DNA of 5,681 nucleotides from Porticoccaceae bacterium (lineage in GTDB: Bacteria > Pseudomonadota > Gammaproteobacteria > Pseudomonadales > Porticoccaceae), in contig JALOAH010000165.1 of assembly GCA_023228865.1 (NCBI GenBank), positions 1 through 5,681 of the forward strand, given 5' to 3'. Of the stretch, positions 1-5,681 are shown one piece after another. The position numbers were made by a program, and so were the translations under genes. Under the pieces are notes generated by a model that saw only the letters and a program-made list of their open reading frames with translations, was not told where the DNA came from and searched no databases. Position 1 is the first letter of the stretch; each line of letters opens with the position of its first letter.

Positions 1-710
1 TGATCGATCCGCATTTTGGCGACGATAAGCCCTTCGATGCCATCGTTTCCAATCCTCCTTATTCGGTGAAGTGGATTGGCTCGGACGACCCAACCCTGAT
101 CAACGATGATCGCTTCGCACCCGCAGGGGTGCTGCCACCCAAATCCAAGGCCGACTTCGCCTTTGTGCTGCACGCATTGCACTACCTCTCCGGCAAGGGG
201 CGGGCTGCCATCGTCTGCTTCCCGGGCATCTTCTACCGCGGTGGTGCCGAGCAGAAAATCAGAAAGTACCTGGTGGATAACAACTTTGTCGAAACCGTGA
301 TCTCGCTGGCGCCCAACCTGTTCTTTGGCACCACCATTGCCGTGAACATTCTGGTGTTGTCCAAGCACAAGAACGACACCAGCACCCAGTTCATGGATGC
401 CAGCGGCCTGTTCAAGAAGGAAACCAACACCAACATCCTGATTGATGAACACATCGACAAGATCATGCGGGTGTTCGACAGCAAGGAAAATGTCGACCAC
501 TTTGCCCGCTCCGTGCCTCTTGAGGAGGTAGCCGGCAACGATTACAGCCTCTCGGTCAGCAGCTACGTGGAAGCCGAAGACACCCGCGAGGTGATTGATA
601 TCGTCCAGCTCAATGCCGAGCTGAAAACCACCGTGGCACGAATCGATCAGTTGCGTACAGAGATCGATGCGATTGTGGCAGAGATTGAAGGTAAGGAGTT
701 GGAGGCATGA
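1..710 (+). CDS. hsdM: Type I R-M methyltransferase subunit HsdM, C-terminal part (5' end outside window)
   Basis: This is the N6-adenine methyltransferase subunit of a type I R-M enzyme. It uses S-adenosylmethionine and works as HsdM2-HsdS, alone as a methylase or with HsdR as the restriction complex. The frame is open from the left edge (first full codon at base 3), so the start lies upstream. About 235 residues are visible, roughly the last 45% of the ~520 residues usual in the EcoR124I family. The catalytic motif IV NPPY of gamma-class adenine methylases is at bases 51-62. Downstream are family-typical stretches such as [30 protein letters not shown] and [15 protein letters not shown]. 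The last ~38 residues ([21 protein letters not shown]...) form a predicted coiled coil, the kind of tail that packs against HsdS conserved helices. The stop TGA (708-710) overlaps the hsdS start as ATGA, implying translational coupling. The SAM-binding motif I lies outside the window. Identification is firm. Confidence 0.96.
   Translation, partial: IDPHFGDDKPFDAIVSNPPYSVKWIGSDDPTLINDDRFAPAGVLPPKSKADFAFVLHALHYLSGKGRAAIVCFPGIFYRGGAEQKIRKYLVDNNFVETVISLAPNLFFGTTIAVNILVLSKHKNDTSTQFMDASGLFKKETNTNILIDEHIDKIMRVFDSKENVDHFARSVPLEEVAGNDYSLSVSSYVEAEDTREVIDIVQLNAELKTTVARIDQLRTEIDAIVAEIEGKELEA
693..698 (+). promoter_or_regulatory. Ribosome binding site of hsdS
   Basis: AAGGAG lies 8 bases before the ATG at 707, inside the 3' end of hsdM. 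A second purine run, GGAGG (701-705), is too close to the start to be the main site. Together with the ATGA overlap, it supports the chosen hsdS start and coupled translation with hsdM. Confidence 0.75.
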
Positions 711-2035
711 GCCGCGTGAGCTTTTTGGAGGAGCTACTGGATGGGGTTGATGTTGAGTGGATGCCGCTAGGCAGGATTGGCGAATTTATACGGGGCAATG
801 GGTTGCAGAAGAAAGATCTCATCGAAAGGGGCTTTCCTGCAATTCATTATGGGCAAATCTATACCCGATACTGCTTGTCCGCCGATAGAGCCTTTACATA
901 TGTGTCAGATTCGTTGGCCGCAAAGCTTAAAAAGGCGGGGAAGAACGATCTTTTGTTGGCGACAACTTCAGAGAATGATGAAGATCTAGTAAAGCCGCTG
1001 GCATGGCTTGGTGGTCAGGTGGCGATATCAGGCGACATGATGCTTTTTCGGCATGCGCAGAATGTTAAATACTTGGCTTATTTTATTCAGACAGGCAGTT
1101 TCCAAGAGCAGAAAAGAAAGTATATTACCGGGGCGAAAGTGCGCAGGGTGTCGAGTAGGGGTTTGGCAAAGATACTCGCCCCCATTCCTTGTCCTGAAAA
1201 CCCCAAGAAATCCCTTGAGATCCAGGCCGAAATCGTCCGCAGATTGGACGCATTTACCGCCATGACTGCCGAGCTGACTGCCGAGCTGACTGCCGAGCTT
1301 AACATGCGTAAGAGACAATACGAATATTATCGGGATTATCTCTTGACTTTCGAAAATTCGCCCAATAATACGAACGAACGAACGAACGAACGAACGAACG
1401 AACGAATAGAGTGGAAGATGCTGGGTGACATTGGCGAATTTATTCGTGGAAAGCGTTTTACCAAAGCTGACTACGCTGATAGCGGTGTCAATGTTATTCA
1501 CTATGGTGAAATTTATACTCGATATGGCGTGTTTGCTGAACAAGCCCTTTCCAGAGTCAGGCCAGAATTGGCGGACTCGTTACGCTATGCAGAGCGGGGT
1601 GATGTGGTGTTAACGGATGTTGGCGAGACCGTGGAAGATGTGGGCAAAGCTGTGGCATGGCTCGGTGACGAGAAAGTGGCTATCCACGACCACTGCTATG
1701 CGTTTCGCCACTCTATGAATCCGAAATATGTTTCATACTGCATGCAGACCGCATCCTTTATTGCAGAGAAGACAAAGTATGTGGCAAGAACGAAAGTAAA
1801 TACTCTGCTGATAAGTGGACTCTCAAAGGTGAAGATACCTGTGCCTTATCCAAATGACTTGGAAAGATCACTTGCTGAGCAAAGCCGCATCGTCGCCATC
1901 CTCGACAAATTCGACGCCCTCACCAACTCCATCAGTGAAGGCCTGCCCCGCGAAATCGAATTGCGCCAAAAGCAATACGAATACTATCGCGATCTGCTGC
2001 TGAGCTTCCCCAAGCCCGGCGAGGCGGCCGCCTGA
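707..2035 (+). CDS. hsdS: Type I R-M specificity subunit HsdS with CGAA and TAEL-coding tandem repeats
   Basis: HsdS reads the bipartite DNA site and anchors two HsdM (and HsdR) subunits. The product is 442 residues, normal for the family. Layout: short N-terminal conserved part (1-22, [13 protein letters not shown]); target-recognition domain (TRD) 1 (~23-168); central conserved helix (~172-215) with TAEL x3 at 187-198 and [13 protein letters not shown]; a linker with TNER x3 (222-233); TRD2 (~236-385); C-terminal conserved helix (~388-442, [15 protein letters not shown] ... [15 protein letters not shown]). The conserved regions match EcoR124I HsdS closely from memory, but the TRDs differ. 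The two TRDs are related to each other: both have GEFIRG, IHYG(Q/E)IYTRY, AWLG and a similar end. In EcoR124I the linker runs almost directly from LLSF to VEW; here it is longer because of the repeat. The TNER coding run is nine perfect CGAA units, and a change not divisible by three units would truncate the protein just after the first half. The AT-richer TRD DNA suggests domain exchange. The gene is intact as sequenced. The recognised site cannot be read from the sequence. Confidence 0.96.
   Translation: MSRVSFLEELLDGVDVEWMPLGRIGEFIRGNGLQKKDLIERGFPAIHYGQIYTRYCLSADRAFTYVSDSLAAKLKKAGKNDLLLATTSENDEDLVKPLAWLGGQVAISGDMMLFRHAQNVKYLAYFIQTGSFQEQKRKYITGAKVRRVSSRGLAKILAPIPCPENPKKSLEIQAEIVRRLDAFTAMTAELTAELTAELNMRKRQYEYYRDYLLTFENSPNNTNERTNERTNERIEWKMLGDIGEFIRGKRFTKADYADSGVNVIHYGEIYTRYGVFAEQALSRVRPELADSLRYAERGDVVLTDVGETVEDVGKAVAWLGDEKVAIHDHCYAFRHSMNPKYVSYCMQTASFIAEKTKYVARTKVNTLLISGLSKVKIPVPYPNDLERSLAEQSRIVAILDKFDALTNSISEGLPREIELRQKQYEYYRDLLLSFPKPGEAAA
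1265..1300 (+). repeat. Three tandem 12-base units encoding TAEL in the HsdS central helix
   Basis: The unit ACTGCCGAGCTG occurs at 1265-1276 and 1277-1288, and with a last-base change (CTT) at 1289-1300. It encodes [12 protein letters not shown] (residues 187-198) in frame. In the EcoR124 family the copy number of this unit is known to differ between EcoR124I (two) and EcoR124II (three), changing the non-specific spacer from 6 to 7 bases. By analogy this enzyme has the longer-spacer form. Gain or loss of a unit keeps the frame. Confidence 0.95.
1371..1406 (+). repeat. Simple sequence repeat: nine perfect CGAA tetranucleotides inside hsdS
   Basis: Nine uninterrupted CGAA units, preceded by an A, are read as ACG AAC GAA CGA three times, giving TNER x3 (residues 222-233). 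The run sits in the linker between the central conserved helix and TRD2. With eight units the frame meets TAG at 1407-1409 and the product has 232 residues. With ten units it meets TGA at 1426-1428 and the product has 241 residues. Only 6, 9, 12... units give full-length HsdS. Such tracts mutate by slipped-strand mispairing, so this is a strong candidate contingency locus. Confidence 0.95.
1418..1420 (+). other. Possible internal restart codon for the second half of HsdS
   Basis: This in-frame ATG (codon 238) begins [11 protein letters not shown], corresponding to the N-terminal edge of TRD2. It lies 8 bases after the TAG reached when one CGAA unit is lost, and just before the TGA reached when one is gained. 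Upstream purines (GAG at 1409-1411, GGAAG at 1413-1417) are only a weak ribosome binding site. Restart is an inference. Confidence 0.25.
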
Positions 2036-2075
2036 GATGGCCCGCCGCCTGACGCCTGCTCGCCACGCACCACCG

Positions 2076-2094
2076 CCCGGCAGGGAATGCCGGG
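2076..2094 (+). repeat. Perfect 7-bp GC-rich hairpin in the hsdS-rhuM spacer
   Basis: The left arm CCCGGCA (2076-2082) pairs with TGCCGGG (2088-2094) around a GGGAA loop, and a G-U pair (2075/2095) can extend it. It lies 40 bases after the hsdS stop and 31 bases before the rhuM start. Only two T residues follow, so it lacks the U-tract of a strong intrinsic terminator. An attenuator, an mRNA-stabilising 3' end for hsdMS, or a protein site are all possible. Confidence 0.6.
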
Positions 2095-2113
2095 TTGACC
2101 ACCGCATCACAAC

Positions 2114-2120
2114 AAGGAGG
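2114..2120 (+). promoter_or_regulatory. Strong ribosome binding site of the RhuM/Fic gene
   Basis: AAGGAGG, a near-perfect anti-16S match, lies 5 bases before the ATG at 2126. It fixes that start and suggests this gene is translated independently of hsdS, which ends 90 bases upstream. Confidence 0.85.
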
Positions 2121-2125
2121 TTGCC

Positions 2126-3130
2126 ATGACCAATAGCATCGAGATCTACCAGTCCGAAGACGGCCAGGTGCAGCTGGAGCTCCGGCTGGAGCAGGAAAGC
2201 CTGTGGCTGACCCAGGCCCAGATGGCCGAGCTTTTTGCCACCAGCACAGATAACGTAAGCCTCCACCTGAAGAATATTTATGCAGAGCAAGAGCTTGGCG
2301 AAGAGGTAACTACCGAGGATTTCTCGGTAGTTCGCCAGGAAGGCAAGCGACAGGTGCAGCGTAGCCTGAAGCACTACAACCTCGATGCCATTATTTCGGT
2401 GGGTTACCGGGTCAGCTCCAGCCGCGCCACCCAGTTTCGGATCTGGGCCACCCGCACCCTGAAACAGCATCTGGTGCAGGGCTACACCCTCAACCAGCGC
2501 CGCCTGCAGGAGCGCGGCATCGAGTTCGAGCAGGCTGTGTGCCTGCTGTCGCGGACCCTGGCCAACCAGCAGCTGGTCAACCCCGAAGGCGAGGCGGTGC
2601 TATCGGTGATCAGCGACTACGCTCGCAGCTGGAGCCTGTTGCAGGGCTATGACGAGCAAAGCCTCGGCGAACTACCCAACAAGCAGGCCAGTATGCGGGC
2701 GCTGGTGCTGGACGATGCCCTGGCCGCCATTGCCGAGCTGAAAAAGACGCTGATCGCCAAGGGCGAGGCGACCGAGCTGTTCGGGCAGTTGCGCGGTGAC
2801 GGCCTGGCCTCGGCGCTGGCGACCATCGAGCAGGGCTTTGGTGGTGAGCTGTTTTATCCCAACGTGGCCAGCCGTGCGGCCCATCTGCTCTATTTCGTGA
2901 TCAAGAATCACCCGCTGGCGGACGGCAACAAGCGTAGCGGGTCGTTCCTGTTCCTGTGGTATTTGCGCATCAACCAGCATTTGCTGGCCAAGCCGGTGGA
3001 GCAGTTGATCAATGACAATACTCTGGTGGCACTGGCACTGCTGGTGGCCGAAAGTCAGCCGGATCAGAAGGAGCTGATGATCCGGCTGGTTGAGCACTTT
3101 ATCCTGCTGGAAGCAGATGACCGAGAATAA
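2126..3130 (+). CDS. rhuM: RhuM-family protein with C-terminal Fic/Doc domain
   Basis: The product has 334 residues and two parts. Residues ~5-125 are the RhuM-type domain (family named after a Salmonella pathogenicity-island gene), with [22 protein letters not shown] at 27-48 resembling a helix-turn-helix, then DFSVVRQEG (65-73) and [14 protein letters not shown] (83-96). Residues ~170-334 form a Fic/Doc domain with the active-site motif HPLADGNKR at 262-270. Histidine 262, Asp266, Asn268 and Arg270 of the Fic loop are kept. As in the phage P1 toxin Doc, Lys replaces the second Gly of GNGR, and the second Arg of HPFx(D/E)GNGRxxR is absent (Ser273). Fic enzymes AMPylate proteins, whereas Doc phosphorylates EF-Tu; the Doc-like loop makes NTP-dependent modification of a host protein plausible, but substrate and reaction are unknown. 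I see no clear (S/T)xxxE(G/N) inhibitory motif and no separate antitoxin gene, so the RhuM part may provide control or DNA/protein binding (inference). It sits between hsdS and hsdR, 2 bases before hsdR. 'Virulence' in the family name is historical. Confidence 0.88.
   Translation: MTNSIEIYQSEDGQVQLELRLEQESLWLTQAQMAELFATSTDNVSLHLKNIYAEQELGEEVTTEDFSVVRQEGKRQVQRSLKHYNLDAIISVGYRVSSSRATQFRIWATRTLKQHLVQGYTLNQRRLQERGIEFEQAVCLLSRTLANQQLVNPEGEAVLSVISDYARSWSLLQGYDEQSLGELPNKQASMRALVLDDALAAIAELKKTLIAKGEATELFGQLRGDGLASALATIEQGFGGELFYPNVASRAAHLLYFVIKNHPLADGNKRSGSFLFLWYLRINQHLLAKPVEQLINDNTLVALALLVAESQPDQKELMIRLVEHFILLEADDRE
2308..2332 (+). repeat. Perfect 10-bp inverted repeat inside the RhuM/Fic gene
   Basis: AACTACCGAG (2308-2317) and CTCGGTAGTT (2323-2332) are exact reverse complements around a GATTT loop. 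They lie within codons 61-69 (VTTEDFSVV) of the RhuM domain. The protein segment is typical of the family, so the symmetry is in codon choice. It could fold as a stable mRNA stem-loop or serve as a dyad operator about 180 bases into the gene. Function unknown. Confidence 0.7.
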
Positions 3131-3132
3131 CA

Positions 3133-5681
3133 ATGACCAACTACAAAACGATTGCCGAGCTGAATCACTTTATCGTTCTGGATAAATACACCCCGAAATG
3201 GCAGGTAGCCGACAGCTACCAGAGCGAAACCGATCTGGAGCAGGAGCTGATTCAGGATCTGCTCAACCAGGGTTACGAATACCTGCCGGGCTTAAACAGC
3301 ACTCAGGCCATGCTGGCCAACCTGCGTGTACAGCTTGAGACGTTGAACGGAGTGACTTTCAGCGAAGGCGAGTGGCTGCGCTTTGTCGAAACCTTTCTGG
3401 ACAAGCCCAGTGACGGCATTCTCGACAAGACCCGCAAGATTCACGACGACTGGATTCATGACTTCGTGTTCGACGATGGCCGCATTCAGAATATCTATCT
3501 GCTGGACAAGAAAAGTCCGGCCCGCAACAAGCTGCAGGTGATCAAGCAGTTCGAGCAGACCGGCACCCATGCCAACCGTTATGACGTGACCATTCTGGTC
3601 AACGGCCTGCCACTAGTACAAGTGGAGCTGAAGCGCCGCGGTGTGGCGATCCGTGAGGCCTTCAACCAGGTGCACCGCTACAGCAAGGAGAGCTTCAACA
3701 GCGACAACTCCCTGTACAAATACCTGCAGCTGTTTGTGATTTCCAACGGTACCGACACCCGCTACTTTGCCAATACCACCAAGCGCGACAAGAACAGCTT
3801 CGACTTCACCATGAACTGGGCGCTGTCGGACAATCAGCCCATCAAGGATCTGAAGGATTTCACTGCCACCTTCTTCCAGAAGAAGACCCTGCTGGAAGTG
3901 CTGCTGAAGTACTCGGTGTTTGATGTCAGCGACACTCTGCTGGTGATGCGGCCATACCAGATTGCTGCTACCGAACGCATTCTGTGGAAGATCAACAGCT
4001 CCCATAACGCCAAGAACTGGAGCAAGCCGGAAAGCGGCGGCTTTATCTGGCATACCACTGGCTCCGGCAAAACCCTGACCAGTTTCAAGGCAGCGCGACT
4101 GGCCACCGAGCTGGACTTTATCGACAAGGTGTTTTTCGTGGTGGACAGGAAGGACCTGGACTACCAGACCATGAAGGAATACCAGCGCTTTTCCCCGGAT
4201 AGCGTCAACGGTTCCGACAGCACTGCCGGGCTCAAGCGCAATATCGACAAGGACGATAACAAGATCATCGTCACCACCATCCAGAAGCTCAACAACCTGA
4301 TGAAGAGCGAGAGCGACCTGCCGATCTACCGCAAGCAGGTGGTGTTCATCTTTGACGAATGCCATCGCAGCCAGTTTGGTGAAGCGCAGAAGAACCTGAA
4401 GCGGAAGTTCAAGAAATTCTACCAGTTCGGTTTTACCGGCACGCCGATCTTCCCGCAGAACGCACTGGGTGCCGAGACCACCGCCAGCGTGTTCGGCAGC
4501 GAGCTGCATTCCTATGTAATCACCGATGCCATCCGTGATGAAAAAGTGCTCAAGTTCAAGGTGGACTACAACGATGTGCGCCCGCAGTTCAAAGCCATCG
4601 AGACCGAGCAGGATGAGCAGAAGCTGACCGCAGCCGAGAACCGTCAGGCCCTGCTGCACCCCGAGCGTATCCGTGAGATATCCCAGTACATCCTCAATCA
4701 TTACCGGCAAAAAACCCATCGCCTGCAACCAGGGGCAAAGAGTTTCAATGCGATGTTTGCGGTCAGCAGTGTGGATGCTGCCAAGCTCTACTACGAGACG
4801 CTGAACCAGCAGCAGGCAGACAGTGATAAGCCGCTGAAGATTGCCACCATCTTCTCCTTCGCTGCCAACGAGGAGCAGGATGCCATTGGTGACATTCCGG
4901 ATGAGAGCTTTGAGGTCTCGGCGATGAACAGTAGCGCCAAGGAGTTTCTAAGCGCCGCTATCGACGATTACAACGCCTTATTCAAGACCAGCTTCGGCGT
5001 GGACAGTAACGGCTTCCAGAACTACTACCGTGATCTGGCCAAGCGCGTTAAGGCCGGAGAGATCGATCTGTTGATCGTGGTGGGCATGTTCCTCACCGGG
5101 TTCGATGCCCCACGGCTCAATACCCTGTTTGTCGATAAGAACCTGCGTTACCACGGTCTGATCCAGGCCTACTCGCGCACCAACCGCATCTACGATGCCA
5201 CCAAGACCTTCGGCAACATCGTCACTTTCCGCGATCTGGAAAAAGCCACCATCGATGCCATCACCCTGTTTGGTGACAGCAATACCAAAAATGTAGTGCT
5301 GGAGAAGAGCTACAAGGAGTACATGGAAGGTTTTACGGATATTGTGACCGGTGAAGCGCGCCGTGGCTTTATGGATGTGGTGTCAGAGCTGGAGCAGCGC
5401 TTTCCCGAGCCGGATAAAATCACCAAGGAGAAGAACAAGAAGGAATTTGCCAAGTTGTTCGGTGAGTATCTGCGGGTGGAAAACATCCTGCAGAACTTCG
5501 ACGAGTTTGCCAGCCTGAAGGCCCTGCAGAGCATCGATATCAATGATCCCGAGGTTGTGGAAGCCTTCAAGGAACAACACTATCTGGGCGACGAGGACCT
5601 GGCGGCCATGCAGAGCATCAGATTGCCGGCCGATCGTAAGATTCAGGATTACAAATCAACCTACAATGATATTCGTGACTG
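3133..5681 (+). CDS. hsdR: Type I R-M restriction/translocase subunit HsdR, N-terminal ~850 residues (3' end outside window)
   Basis: HsdR is the endonuclease and ATP-driven DNA translocase that joins HsdM2-HsdS to cut unmethylated DNA away from the target. The visible 849 codons have no stop; EcoR124I HsdR has ~1,038 residues, so about 190 are missing, mainly the C-terminal domain that docks on the methylase. Nuclease domain: Asp151, Glu165-x-Lys167 (VELK) and the RecB-like Q179xxxY183; Lys220 (TKRDKNSF) lies in the loop linked to motor coupling in EcoR124I. Helicase motifs: Walker A TTGSGKT (308-314, Lys313), DECH box (408-411), motif III FTGTP (434-438), motif [11 protein letters not shown] (651-660), motif [10 protein letters not shown] (678-685). 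All key residues are kept and match EcoR124I positions, so the protein should be active if its end is intact. The start [19 protein letters not shown] agrees with the family. It begins 2 bases after the RhuM/Fic stop with only a weak GAG (3123-3125) as ribosome site, so translation is probably coupled to the gene before it. Confidence 0.97.
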   Translation, partial: MTNYKTIAELNHFIVLDKYTPKWQVADSYQSETDLEQELIQDLLNQGYEYLPGLNSTQAMLANLRVQLETLNGVTFSEGEWLRFVETFLDKPSDGILDKTRKIHDDWIHDFVFDDGRIQNIYLLDKKSPARNKLQVIKQFEQTGTHANRYDVTILVNGLPLVQVELKRRGVAIREAFNQVHRYSKESFNSDNSLYKYLQLFVISNGTDTRYFANTTKRDKNSFDFTMNWALSDNQPIKDLKDFTATFFQKKTLLEVLLKYSVFDVSDTLLVMRPYQIAATERILWKINSSHNAKNWSKPESGGFIWHTTGSGKTLTSFKAARLATELDFIDKVFFVVDRKDLDYQTMKEYQRFSPDSVNGSDSTAGLKRNIDKDDNKIIVTTIQKLNNLMKSESDLPIYRKQVVFIFDECHRSQFGEAQKNLKRKFKKFYQFGFTGTPIFPQNALGAETTASVFGSELHSYVITDAIRDEKVLKFKVDYNDVRPQFKAIETEQDEQKLTAAENRQALLHPERIREISQYILNHYRQKTHRLQPGAKSFNAMFAVSSVDAAKLYYETLNQQQADSDKPLKIATIFSFAANEEQDAIGDIPDESFEVSAMNSSAKEFLSAAIDDYNALFKTSFGVDSNGFQNYYRDLAKRVKAGEIDLLIVVGMFLTGFDAPRLNTLFVDKNLRYHGLIQAYSRTNRIYDATKTFGNIVTFRDLEKATIDAITLFGDSNTKNVVLEKSYKEYMEGFTDIVTGEARRGFMDVVSELEQRFPEPDKITKEKNKKEFAKLFGEYLRVENILQNFDEFASLKALQSIDINDPEVVEAFKEQHYLGDEDLAAMQSIRLPADRKIQDYKSTYNDIRD

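Noticed and set aside
66..68. GTG at 66 as a start codon for the first gene
   Set aside because: The frame is open to the left edge, and the essential NPPY motif lies upstream of this codon, so it is internal to hsdM.
1028..1543. Minus-strand frame of 171 codons over the repeat tracts, with repeated SFVR and QLGS units
   Set aside because: The repeats are only the reverse reading of the CGAA and TAEL-coding tracts of hsdS. There is no independent coding evidence.
1425..1613. Short plus-strand frame following the CGAA tract (62 codons)
   Set aside because: It is in the frame reached after loss of one CGAA unit, but the TAG at 1407-1409 blocks read-through into it. Its product does not resemble a TRD.
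2095..2125. TTGACC after the spacer hairpin as a -35 promoter box
   Set aside because: At the proper distance downstream there is only the ribosome binding site and no TATAAT-like element.
1868..2470. 200-codon minus-strand open frame spanning the hsdS-rhuM junction
   Set aside because: It is antisense to two clear genes, and its product resembles no family I recognise. Its start and end do not match any gene border.
3613..4728. Long open frame (371 codons) on the minus strand opposite hsdR
   Set aside because: It is wholly antisense to intact hsdR helicase motifs, has a low-complexity Leu/Val/Gly-rich product with no recognisable domain, and is explained by the GC-biased third positions of hsdR.

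Overview
The window lies inside a type I restriction-modification (R-M) operon of a moderately GC-rich bacterium, most likely a gammaproteobacterium. The proteins closely resemble the EcoR124I/EcoDXXI (type IC) family as I remember it, the coding density is high and the Shine-Dalgarno sites are clear. I cannot name the genus from this stretch.

All four genes are on the + strand. The 3' half of hsdM (methyltransferase subunit, entering from the left edge) ends at 710. It overlaps by 4 bases (ATGA) the specificity gene hsdS (707-2035). A 90-base spacer with a perfect hairpin follows. Next is a RhuM-family protein with a C-terminal Fic/Doc domain (2126-3130). After only 2 bases, hsdR (3133 to the right edge, 3'-truncated by the window) encodes the nuclease/translocase subunit. 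HsdM2-HsdS methylates adenines in the site chosen by HsdS. With HsdR added, the complex translocates and cuts unmodified DNA. The Fic/Doc protein is an accessory gene set between hsdS and hsdR.

The most notable feature is in hsdS, which carries two in-frame tandem repeats. The first is three copies of a 12-base unit encoding TAEL in the central helix, the same element whose copy number sets the recognition-site spacer in EcoR124I versus EcoR124II. The second is a run of nine perfect CGAA tetranucleotides (1371-1406) encoding (TNER)3 just before the second target-recognition domain. Loss or gain of one CGAA unit shifts the frame straight onto a nearby stop (TAG at 1407 or TGA at 1426). This would leave a clean half-HsdS of 232 or 241 residues. 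The gene therefore looks like a phase-variable specificity switch, with a possible restart codon at 1418 for the second half. The two target-recognition domains are also related to each other, and their DNA is AT-richer than the flanking genes. A 10-bp perfect inverted repeat inside the RhuM/Fic gene is a further unexplained structure.
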